In this document: one piece after another, positions 35,406 to 42,878 of the stretch | Numbering within the stretch: position 1 is the first letter of the stretch | Layout of the letters: every line of letters starts with the position of its first letter | Source of the DNA: Actinophytocola sp050699935 | GTDB lineage: Bacteria; Actinomycetota; Actinomycetes; Mycobacteriales; Pseudonocardiaceae | NCBI RefSeq assembly: GCF_050699935.1 | Contig: NZ_JBOHGB010000004.1 | Location: 1 to 64,000 of the forward strand | Reading direction: 5' to 3' | Length of the DNA stretch: 64,000 nucleotides | Translations under genes and position numbers: made by a program | Notes under the pieces: generated by a model | The model's input: only the letters and a program-made list of their open reading frames with translations | What the model was told of the DNA's origin: nothing | Databases searched by the model: none

Positions 35406-35471
35406 GACCCACTCCCGAGGAAATACCGGGTATACGTCGCCCGGCTGGCTACCCCTGGCGATCAACAGTGC

Positions 35472-35487
35472 TGACCGTATACCGTAT
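35472..35487. promoter_or_regulatory. GTATAC-centred operator, site e
   Basis: TGACCGTATACCGTAT differs from site a by one base inside the central 14 bp. It lies 67 bp upstream of the LivK-type start at 35405 and 117 bp (centre to centre) from site f. Confidence 0.68.
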
Positions 35488-35588
35488 TTCAATTCTCGGT
35501 CAAGCCATGATTCGGCTCTTCATGCCAGCTAGAAGCCGCAGCGGCACGCTGACCTGCGTGCCGTGATCCAGCTTTGACCACTGCCCGA

Positions 35589-35604
35589 CGACGGTATACG
35601 GTTT
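35589..35604. promoter_or_regulatory. GTATAC-centred operator, site f
   Basis: CGACGGTATACGGTTT keeps the ACGGTATAC left half and core. It lies 35 bp upstream of the hydrolase ATG at 35639. Confidence 0.62.
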
Positions 35605-35638
35605 GTCGATCGAGCCTTCGGATAACCAGGAAGGTCGC

Positions 35639-36526
35639 ATGAACGATCCAGCTCCGACGAGCCATCATCCACGCACGATCGGCGAGATCATCGATGTGGA
35701 CGGTGTCCGGACGCACATCGGCGCGGACATCGGGACCGGTCAGCCGGTCCTGCTGGTGCATGGCTCCGGGCCAGGGAACACCGGGATGATGTCGTGGGCT
35801 CCGCTGCTGCCCCGGCTGCCCGACTACCGGCTCATCGTGGCGGACCTGCCGGGTTACGGCCGCTCCGAGCCGATGGCAGTACCCGACGAGCCGGCCAACG
35901 TCGCGCGGCACCTGAGCCGGCTCTGCGCGGCGTTGCAGGTGTCCGACGTGGCGGTGGTGGGGCATTCCCGCGGCGCGCGGGTGGCGATCGAGCTGGCCGC
36001 TGCCTTCCCCGACCTCGTCTCACGGCTGGTCGGCTTCGGCGCCGGGTCGATAGCTCCCGACGGGCACCTGGCGTTGGACGGAAACGGCTACACCGCCCAG
36101 GTCTCCCGGCTGGTCGGCTTCGGCGTCACGACGGATAACAGCCTGGCGAACTTCATGACCGTGTGGCGCGGCGAGGTATACCACCCGGACCGGCTCGACA
36201 ACGAGTGGTTGACCGCGTCCTACGAGCATTTCGTCCACGACGGCCAAATGGACCGCTATCTGCGTCGCATGTCCGACTCCGACGTGCTCACCTTCTACCA
36301 CCGACACAACGCCGCCGAGTTTCGCGAGCGAATGCGCTCGATTCGCCAGCCGTGCCTCATGGTGTTCGGCCGCGAGGACGCCAACTCGCCCTACCAGCGC
36401 GCCCTGCCGCTGATCGACACCATCCAGGACGTCGAGTTCCATCTCTTCTCGAAGTGCGGCCACTTCGTCCAGTTCGACCGGCCCGCCGAGCTCGCTGGGC
36501 TCATCGGGAGCTTCCTGGCGAGATGA
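35639..36526 (+). CDS. alpha/beta-fold hydrolase (MhpC/meta-cleavage hydrolase-like)
   Basis: A 295-residue hydrolase: oxyanion motif HGSGPG at 41-46, nucleophile elbow GHSRGA (Ser110), Asp in FGREDANSP, and His in FSKCGHFVQFDRP. The HGSGPG loop is typical of the MhpC/BphD carbon-carbon hydrolase group. ATG 35639 follows AGGAAGG. It is a one-gene unit divergent from the Liv operon, with operators e and f between them. Marks the right end of block B. Confidence 0.88.
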   Translation: MNDPAPTSHHPRTIGEIIDVDGVRTHIGADIGTGQPVLLVHGSGPGNTGMMSWAPLLPRLPDYRLIVADLPGYGRSEPMAVPDEPANVARHLSRLCAALQVSDVAVVGHSRGARVAIELAAAFPDLVSRLVGFGAGSIAPDGHLALDGNGYTAQVSRLVGFGVTTDNSLANFMTVWRGEVYHPDRLDNEWLTASYEHFVHDGQMDRYLRRMSDSDVLTFYHRHNAAEFRERMRSIRQPCLMVFGREDANSPYQRALPLIDTIQDVEFHLFSKCGHFVQFDRPAELAGLIGSFLAR

Positions 36527-36544
36527 TCCGCAGGGAGTGACCCT

Positions 36545-36860
36545 GCTACGGACGCGGCGAGCCGGTCGGCACGCGCCGGTACAACCCGGTAGCCGACCGG
36601 AGGCCCACGACCTCGCCGATCGCTCCGCACGGCGACCCGCGCGGAGAACTCGATCCGAAGCATCGCGACCAGGTCCGCATGGTCGGCGCCCGCCAGACCG
36701 TCTCGACCTGGCGGGCGGTGAACCCCGGTCGAAGAACGCGTCGACCTCCGCGGTGTCGTACCTGGGCATGTCCGTGCGTATCCAGTCGCCGTGGACCTGC
36801 GCCGCATTTCGAGGTCGACGATCACCAGCGAGCCGCCGGGACGCAGCACCGGGTCCACCT
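36545..36860 (-). pseudogene. SAM-dependent methyltransferase fragment
   Basis: Read leftward: DPVLRPGGSLVIVDLEM (36858 downward), DMPRYDTAEVDAFFDRG in another frame (around 36730-36769), then LVAMLRIEFSARVAVRSD and PVGYRVVPARADRL. These are the C-terminal parts of a class I methyltransferase, split by frameshifts and lacking the N-terminal Rossmann half. Non-functional remnant. Confidence 0.6.
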
Positions 36861-36939
36861 CCGCGAGCCCCGGCTCACAGCCAGGGCCGAAGAGGCCGTC
36901 GTCCTGAACGGTGTCCAGTGGCGAACCCGGTCACCTCGG

Positions 36940-38165
36940 GCAGCGAAGATGGCGACCCACGCCATCGGCGTCGCCCACGACGATTTCGCCCGGGCCGTGG
37001 CCGAAGCGGGGATGGTCTTCGTCGGACCGCCGCCAGATGTTATCTCCCAGCTTGGCGACAAGCTCACCGCACACGCGATCGCCAGGGCTGCTGATGTCCC
37101 AGTCATCCCCAGCACCGGGCAGCCAACGGACAGCCTCGAGGACGCCACGGCCTTCGCCGACGAACACAGTCGTTGGCCGCCTTCGGCCGCGACGAATGCC
37201 ACCTGGAGCGCTACCTCACCCGACCTCGCCATGTCGAGATACAGATCCTCGCGGACCAGAATGGCACCGTCGTGCACCTCGGCGAACGCGACTGCTCACT
37301 GCAACGACGGCAGCAGAAGCTCGTCGAGGAAACTCCCGCTGCCGGTGTGCTCGACCACATCCGAGCGCAGCTCGCCGAGGCCGCCGTTCGCCTCGTCAAG
37401 CGCGCCGGCTACGTCAACGCTGGAAACCTGTGAGTTCCTGCTCGACGACGACGGTGAGTCTTCCAGTTCCCGGAGATGAACACCCGGCTACAGGTCGAGC
37501 ATCCGGTCACCGAGTTTGGTGACCGGAATCGACATCGTCCAGGCACAGTTGCGGCTCTCCCCAAGCGACGGCTCGGCTTCGACCAGAACACCGTACGCAT
37601 GCACGGTCACGCGATCGACCGTGCCACCCGAGTACGACTCCATGATCGGAAAGTTGGTCGTGTAGGCACCGAACAGGTCGGGAGTGACCGCGCGCATGTC
37701 CCGCGTTCGTCGCCGGCCACCACTCGACGGTTCCGTGGAGTCCGAATGGGACCTTTCGTCCCTGCGACCACAGAACGAACGACGCGGCACCCACGCGCGG
37801 AACGGCGCCGGCCCACCCCGCGAGATCGAGCTGCGCCTCGCCGACCGCACCATTCGAGTCACGGTGCACGGCTCGCCGACACCCGACGGAGTCCGCAACG
37901 GCCGCCGTCCGGCCGGTCGCGCTGCCCGAATCCGGCCCAGCGACGAGACGCCCAACGCGCCAGACCCGGTGAAGTCCGACACACGGGAGATCGTCGGCTC
38001 CCATGCATGGCGTTGTCGTCGCATTCGCCGTCACAGAGGGAGACACCGTCACGGCTGGCAGCCCGATCGCCGTGCTCGAGGCCATGAAGATGGAGATCAC
38101 GGCCCTGACCCACGCGATAGGCGAGGTCGTGGACACCGGCGCGGTGCTCGCCAAGATTGAGACAT
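36940..38165 (+). pseudogene. acyl-CoA carboxylase biotin-carboxylase/BCCP subunit, heavily decayed
   Basis: Fragments in order: FARAVAEAGMVFVGPPPDVI and LGDKLTAHAIARAADVPVIP (36985-37120), HVEIQILADQNGTVVHLGER (about 37222), MNTRLQVEHPVTEF (37476), PEYDSMIGKLVV (37625) and a biotinyl domain MHGVVVAFAVTEGDTV with the EAMKME lysine site (38003-38155). At least four frame changes and a deletion of the ATP-grasp glycine loop separate them. The biotinyl domain alone is still an open frame. It was once a propionyl/acetyl-CoA carboxylase alpha-type chain. Confidence 0.72.
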
Positions 38166-38180
38166 CCCAAGGGGAAGACT

Positions 38181-38310
38181 CGTGGAGAACTTCGTCGCGC
38201 TGATGCGGCGCTACCGCGCATCGACTTCATCAATGCGCACGTACTGTCGGTCTGCGACGAATCATGGTGTCTGACTACCAGATGACCATTTCGGGCGGAC
38301 CCTTACCGAG
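38181..38310 (+). pseudogene. NTF2/SnoaL-like fold fragment
   Basis: VENFVALMRRYR, IDFINAH.LSVCDE and IMVSDYQMTISGGP follow each other in three frames, matching the first ~45 residues of a SnoaL-like ester-cyclase/NTF2 protein. The rest is absent; at its end the DNA passes directly into the antisense 2-hydroxyacid dehydrogenase remnant, so 38290-38310 is a rearrangement junction. Confidence 0.5.
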
Positions 38311-38640
38311 CTGCTCGGCGGACTCGCGGTTCACCGTCACGGGAACACCACCGCGGGGTTGCTCATGCTCGTCGGCCGGCTTTGGATCGTAGACGTCGAT
38401 GACCGCCCCGCCGATGGTGCCGGCCTCCAGCGCCTCCACCAGCGCCTGCTGGTCGACGATCCCGCCGCGCGCTACGTTGATCAGTAGGTCGTCCGATCCG
38501 AGCCGACGCAGCTCCTCCGCGCCGATCAGGCCCGTGGTCTCCGGCAGCAGCGGGGTGTGGATGGTCACCACGTCGCTGCGTTCCGTGAAGGTACTCAAAT
38601 CGTCCACTTGGGACACCTCAGGCTCGCTGTTCGCGACGTG
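38290..38640 (-). pseudogene. D-2-hydroxyacid dehydrogenase fragment
   Basis: Read leftward: SDVVTIHTPLLPETTGLIGA, LINVARGGIVDQQALVEALE and GAVIDVYDP are the second half of the NAD-binding domain of 3-phosphoglycerate-dehydrogenase-type enzymes, followed by RESAEQLGKG. The N-terminal domain and NAD glycine motif are missing and the C-terminus is cut at the junction with the SnoaL-like remnant. An open frame of 113 codons exists but cannot make a full enzyme. Confidence 0.65.
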
Positions 38641-38808
38641 CGGGTCCTAGACCGGAGGCGGTGCCGCGAATCCCGCACGCCACCCATGGGCGGCGGCAGC
38701 CAGTGTGCCGCCCCGCGGCACGAGCGTGGTTCACGCGCTTCTCAATGCCAAACACACAGGTGCACTCAGTGGTCGAACACTGGAAGATCGTTTGACTCGT
38801 GTATCCGT

Positions 38809-38830
38809 GCATGCAAGTATACATGTATGC
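38809..38830. promoter_or_regulatory. 22-bp near-palindrome overlapping the GntR start (autoregulatory operator candidate)
   Basis: Arms GCAT and ATGC flank CA..TG and a central GTATAC (38817-38822); only two base pairs of the 22-bp inverted repeat fail to match. It covers the ATG of the GntR gene at 38827. The GTATAC core resembles the block B operators, but the arms differ, as expected for a second GntR protein with its own specificity. Confidence 0.6.
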
Positions 38831-39510
38831 TGACGACGCCACCCCGTAGGACTGGACGAGCATCACGGTCTGCCTCTGAGCTGGCCTTTGACGCCCTCCG
38901 GAACGAGATCCTCCGAGGGGAGCTCGCTCCTGGGGAGCGGTTGTCGGAGCCAGACGTCAGCGCCCGGCTCAACGTCAGCCGAACGCCGGTGCGGGAGGCG
39001 TTTCAGCAGCTGGAGTCGGAAGGCCTGGCGGTCCGGCAGCAAGGCAGGCTCGTGGTCGCAGGCCTTACGATCACCGAGGCGACGAACATCCATCTCATTC
39101 GCCTGTCGCTGGAGAAGTTGGCGATCCGCCAAGCGATGGCGGGAGACCGGAAGAAACTGGCGCGCCAGCTGGAAAAGACGTTGCACGACATGCGGTACGA
39201 ACTGCTTGGCGGCGATACCATGGCCGCCGTCGACGCGGCCCGGGCGTTTCACGAGACCATTTATCGCATGACGAACAACGAAATGCTCGAGCGATTTCTC
39301 ATTCAGGTGTACAACCGGGTCGACCAGTACCGTTTCTCCAGCAGCGGCCAGGGCCCGCCACGGCTGCACCATACCGATGAGGAGCACGAAAGAATCATCG
39401 CTGCTGTGCGAGACGGGGACGTAGGCACGGCGGAGAACGAAATAGCTTCCCACCTGCAGCGCGCACATGAATTTCTTATCTCGGCGATGAGCAAAGAGCA
39501 GACCGCATGA
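38827..39510 (+). CDS. GntR-family regulator, FadR subfamily, block C
   Basis: A 227-residue regulator: winged HTH at ~15-80 (ELAFDALRNEILRGELAPGE; LNVSRTPVREAFQQLESEGL) and an FCD-type helical domain after residue 90 (AARAFHETIYRMTNNEML). ATG 38827 has no Shine-Dalgarno sequence and lies within a palindrome, so translation may be leaderless and the gene self-regulated. First gene of block C; its stop overlaps the fusion gene as ATGA, coupling regulator and UGSC system. Confidence 0.88.
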   Translation: MLTTPPRRTGRASRSASELAFDALRNEILRGELAPGERLSEPDVSARLNVSRTPVREAFQQLESEGLAVRQQGRLVVAGLTITEATNIHLIRLSLEKLAIRQAMAGDRKKLARQLEKTLHDMRYELLGGDTMAAVDAARAFHETIYRMTNNEMLERFLIQVYNRVDQYRFSSSGQGPPRLHHTDEEHERIIAAVRDGDVGTAENEIASHLQRAHEFLISAMSKEQTA

Positions 39511-41126
39511 AATTCATTCAGTTGTTGAGCCCCGCCGCGGCCCCGGAAATTCCCGAACGGTCGGATATCGCCCCGCGGTTGGTCAAGCTGGACGGCGCGC
39601 GGATCGGCGTTCTGTACAACAACCGACCGAATGCGGACGTTCTTCTTCGCGCCTGCGTGGAAGAGATCGTGGCCACGACGTCGGCACAGCTGACGACATG
39701 GCGTACGAAACGACATGTCGGCGTCCCCGAACCGGACCTCGACATGTTCGAGGACTGCGACCTGGTGCTCGTCGCGGCGGCCGACATCGGCGCGGCGATG
39801 TCCTGGACCGTACGCGACGCGGTTCGGCTCGAGCGGTCGGGGACACCGACGGCACTCATCGCCTGCACCGAGGTGATCACCGAGTGCAGGTTCACCCTTG
39901 CCGCCGAAGGGCTGCCCGGCCTGCCCGTCGTCGTCGTGCCCGCTCTGTCCCAGCTTCCGCAGGACGAGGTGGTTGGCCTGGCCGAGGCTGTCGTGCGGGA
40001 CATCTTCGAGGTGCTGACCGACCCAGTGGACAATCTGGTCGCCGCTGCGCTCGCCGACGCGGCCAGGAGCGCGCCGCGCCCCGGGCCGGAGTACCTCAGC
40101 GTCTCCAACGATATCGACGGCGTCACCGAGGCCAATGCGGAATTCTACGCGCGCGGATGGGCGGACGGACTGCCCATTGGCCTACCGACGCCCAAGTACG
40201 TAGCCGAACTGGTCGCGTGCTCGTCCTATCCGGCCGACCATGTGCTCGGCGTGCTGCCCCCGCGATATGGCCTCGCCACCGTCGAGAAGGTCGCGGTCAA
40301 TGCCGCCATCGCCGGTTGCCGGCCTGCGCATTTCCCCGCGGTCGTCGCGGCTGTGCAGGCGACGTCGGCCGAAGAGTTCATGTTGGAGAGCATCCAGACG
40401 ACGACCAATCCATGCACGCCACTGTTGATCGTCAACGGCCCGTGGGCTGAGGCCACCGGCATGAACTCTGGAGCGAACGTCCTCGGCCAAGGCAACATCG
40501 CGAACGCGGCGATCGGGCGTGCGTTGCGCCTGTGCCTGACGAACATAGGTGGAGCGGTGCCCGAAAAGGTCGACCGCGCCACACAAGGCATGCCTGGGAA
40601 GTACAGCTACTGCATGGCCGAGAACGAAGGCGCCAACCCGTGGTCGCCACTGCACGTCGAACTGGGGTTCCAAACGTCGGACAGCACGGTGACCGTCATC
40701 GCCGCCGAAGCGCCGCACAACATCAACGAGCATGTCCACGGGAGCGCACACGGCATCGTGCGGACCGTCGCCGACAGCATGGCGGCGAGCGCGGGAAACA
40801 ACATCCACCACCACGGGTCGGAGGTCGTGGTCGTGCTCTGCCCTTACCACGCCCGTCGGATCCGTGCTGACGGCTGGACCAAGGACGATGTACGCAGGTT
40901 CCTGTACGAGAACGCGCGAAAGCCGATGGCCGCCGTACGAGACCGCGGTTCGTTCGTGAAGTTCTGGGACAGGTGGATCGAAGACGGGGACAGCGACAGC
41001 CTCGTGCCCATCACCGCGGACTGGCGAGACATCCTCGTGGTAGTCGCCGGTGGATCTGGAAAACACTCGTGCTGGATTCCGACCTTCGGCGTGTCCCGTG
41101 CCGCCACGGCGTTGATAGCGCTCTGA
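39507..41126 (+). CDS. fusion: UGSC-like domain lacking the CGSC cysteines + UGSC-partner domain
   Basis: A 539-residue protein. Residues ~1-180 align with the UGSC proteins of the window (VKLDGARIGVLYNNRPNADV; MSWTVRDAVRLERSGTPTAL), but where they have DCGSCSSW it reads DIGAAMSW (93-100), so both Cys are lost. Residues ~210-539 match the partner family: GWADGLPIGLPTP at 227-239, NAAIAGC ending at Cys271, QTTTNP, RALRLCLTNIGG, YSYCMAENE with Cys369, and VVVAGGSGKHS. The frame is uninterrupted and the start is coupled to the GntR stop. The fusion argues that UGSC and partner proteins form a complex. Separate, apparently intact copies of both follow directly. Confidence 0.85.
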   Translation: MKFIQLLSPAAAPEIPERSDIAPRLVKLDGARIGVLYNNRPNADVLLRACVEEIVATTSAQLTTWRTKRHVGVPEPDLDMFEDCDLVLVAAADIGAAMSWTVRDAVRLERSGTPTALIACTEVITECRFTLAAEGLPGLPVVVVPALSQLPQDEVVGLAEAVVRDIFEVLTDPVDNLVAAALADAARSAPRPGPEYLSVSNDIDGVTEANAEFYARGWADGLPIGLPTPKYVAELVACSSYPADHVLGVLPPRYGLATVEKVAVNAAIAGCRPAHFPAVVAAVQATSAEEFMLESIQTTTNPCTPLLIVNGPWAEATGMNSGANVLGQGNIANAAIGRALRLCLTNIGGAVPEKVDRATQGMPGKYSYCMAENEGANPWSPLHVELGFQTSDSTVTVIAAEAPHNINEHVHGSAHGIVRTVADSMAASAGNNIHHHGSEVVVVLCPYHARRIRADGWTKDDVRRFLYENARKPMAAVRDRGSFVKFWDRWIEDGDSDSLVPITADWRDILVVVAGGSGKHSCWIPTFGVSRAATALIAL

Positions 41127-41165
41127 ACTCGCACGTGTCGGGGGTCGACAAGAAAAGGAAGAAAA

Positions 41166-41708
41166 ATGGTAAGCATTGAGGTCCTCGACCCGACTGTGCC
41201 GCCGAGGTCGGCATTGGCGATTACACCAGCTCCCAGACTCGCGAAGCTGAATGGACGCAGTCTAGGTTTTGTGAACAACAACAAGCCGAACGTCCCGGTG
41301 CTGTTCGACGAACTGTCCAGCCAACTTGGCGAGCAGTATGAAATGACCGAGGCGCTGCGAGTACGGAAGCCACAAGCACCGGTACGGATCAGTGCCGACG
41401 ACCTTCGGCACTTCGAGCAGAAATGCGATGCCGTGATCCTGGCGGTAGCTGACTGCGGCTCGTGCACGTCCTGGCTCGTCCGGGACATGCTCGCCTTGGA
41501 GGAAGTCGGCATTCCTACCGTACTCATCGCCAGCCAGGTCTTCGTGAACCTGGCCACCGCCGAGGCATTGGCCAACGGTCTGCCGAGCATCTCAATGATC
41601 GAGGTCCCGCACCCGTTCGACGTTCCGGAAGCATCCGATGTCGTGGACCTTGCCAGAAAGATCATCCCCGAAGTCGCCAATCTCCTGCTCGCCAGCAGTC
41701 CCAGCTGA
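41166..41708 (+). CDS. UGSC-motif family protein, cysteine form (CGSC), copy C
   Basis: A 180-residue protein homologous to 10966-11556: LAKLNGRSLGFVNNNKPNV, VADCGSCTSWLVRDMLALEE with Cys97 and Cys100, and GIPTVLIASQVF. ATG 41166 follows AAGGAAG. It sits between the fusion gene and the stand-alone partner gene (48-bp gap). Same domain in Cys form rather than selenocysteine. Thiol/disulfide or acyl-transfer chemistry is possible; nothing is proven. Confidence 0.85.
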   Translation: MVSIEVLDPTVPPRSALAITPAPRLAKLNGRSLGFVNNNKPNVPVLFDELSSQLGEQYEMTEALRVRKPQAPVRISADDLRHFEQKCDAVILAVADCGSCTSWLVRDMLALEEVGIPTVLIASQVFVNLATAEALANGLPSISMIEVPHPFDVPEASDVVDLARKIIPEVANLLLASSPS

Positions 41709-41755
41709 CGCGACCGGGCCGTCGAGAACACCGAGGTTCAGAGAACGGGAGACTC

Positions 41756-42835
41756 ATGCCTACCACGCGTTCATTGGAATCGACGCGGATCCTCGTCGAG
41801 GACGAGGAATTCCTGGATTTCGCGGAAACGAACGGATGGACGGACGGACTACCGGTCGTCGCGCCCACCTATGACCGGGTGGCCGCGATGCTGTCCGGGA
41901 CATCGCGGCAACCGGCCGAAGTTCTCGGGCTCGTGCCGCCCGCGATGGGCCTGCTGACCGTCGAAAAGGTCGCGGTGAACGCCGTCATGGCGGGCTGCAA
42001 ACCCGGGCACCTCCCTGTCGTCCTCGCCGCCGTCGAGGCCACCATGGCGCCCGAGCTCAACATCGCGGGAATCCAGACCACCACCCATCCCGTATCCCCG
42101 CTGATCATCGTGAACGGCCCCGTTCGGCAACAGGTCGGGATCAACAGCGGCTACAACGTCCTCGGGCAGGGCACGCGGGCGAACGCGTGCATCGGCAGAG
42201 CACTGCGACTCGTCCTGATGAACGCGGGGAACTGTCGACCGGGCGATTCGGACAAGGCGACGCATGGGTCGCCGGCGAAGTACAGCTACTGCGCCGGGGA
42301 GAACGAAGAAGAAAGCCCATGGCCAAGCCTGCGGGCGGAGCGGGGATTCGCGGACTCGGAGAGCACGGTCACCATCGTCGGCGCCGAGGCTCCGCACAAC
42401 ATCAATGACCACGGGTCGACGGATGCCATAGGCATGCTGACGACGATTGCCGGGGCGATGGCCACCACCGGGTCGAACAACGTCTACTACGACGCCGAGC
42501 CCCTGGTCATGCTCTCGCCGGAGCATGCCGCGACGATCGCCAACGACGGCTACACAAAGGATGATGCCAAGAGGGCACTGTTCGAGCTGAGCGGAATCAG
42601 GCTCTCGAGGTTCTCACGATCACTCGTCGAACGCCACCATGTCGGCCGTTGGACCGGATTTCGACGCGAGGCGGCGATGTCCTACCTGGACGGTGGCGGA
42701 GAGGACGCGACAATGCCGATTGCCGAGAAATGGGAGGACATCATGCTGGTGGTGTCCGGAGGCCCCGGACGGCACTCAGCGTTCATTCCCACCTACGGCG
42801 CCACACGTGCCGTTACCCGGCTGATCAAACCCTGA
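41756..42835 (+). CDS. UGSC-partner protein (uncharacterised family, stand-alone copy C)
   Basis: A 359-residue soluble protein of the same family as 6341-7474: GWTDGLPVVAPT at 27-38, NAVMAGC ending at Cys81, QTTTHP, GRALRLVLMNAGN, YSYCAGENE with Cys179, and LVVSGGPGRHS at the end. Relative to the other copies the middle Cys of RLCL is Val, so only Cys81 and Cys179 are common to all three. ATG 41756 was chosen because it removes a leading stretch that belongs to the UGSC gene in another frame. Function unknown. Confidence 0.85.
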   Translation: MPTTRSLESTRILVEDEEFLDFAETNGWTDGLPVVAPTYDRVAAMLSGTSRQPAEVLGLVPPAMGLLTVEKVAVNAVMAGCKPGHLPVVLAAVEATMAPELNIAGIQTTTHPVSPLIIVNGPVRQQVGINSGYNVLGQGTRANACIGRALRLVLMNAGNCRPGDSDKATHGSPAKYSYCAGENEEESPWPSLRAERGFADSESTVTIVGAEAPHNINDHGSTDAIGMLTTIAGAMATTGSNNVYYDAEPLVMLSPEHAATIANDGYTKDDAKRALFELSGIRLSRFSRSLVERHHVGRWTGFRREAAMSYLDGGGEDATMPIAEKWEDIMLVVSGGPGRHSAFIPTYGATRAVTRLIKP

Positions 42836-42878
42836 CTCCCCTTAGTCGAGCTCACCTACAACGCCGTAGAGGTACACC

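Noticed and set aside
35425..35440. ACCGGGTATACGTCGC upstream of the LivK-type gene as a seventh operator
   Set aside because: Has the GTATAC core but neither arm matches; too weak beside sites e and f.
36176..36183. GGTATACC inside the hydrolase gene, resembling the block B operator core
   Set aside because: It is in the middle of a coding sequence, lacks the outer ACCGTAT arms and is not near a start, so it is probably a chance match.
38557..38826. An N-terminal extension of the block C GntR protein
   Set aside because: The extra ~90 residues are low-complexity and lie over the dehydrogenase remnant; the family fold starts just after ATG 38827.
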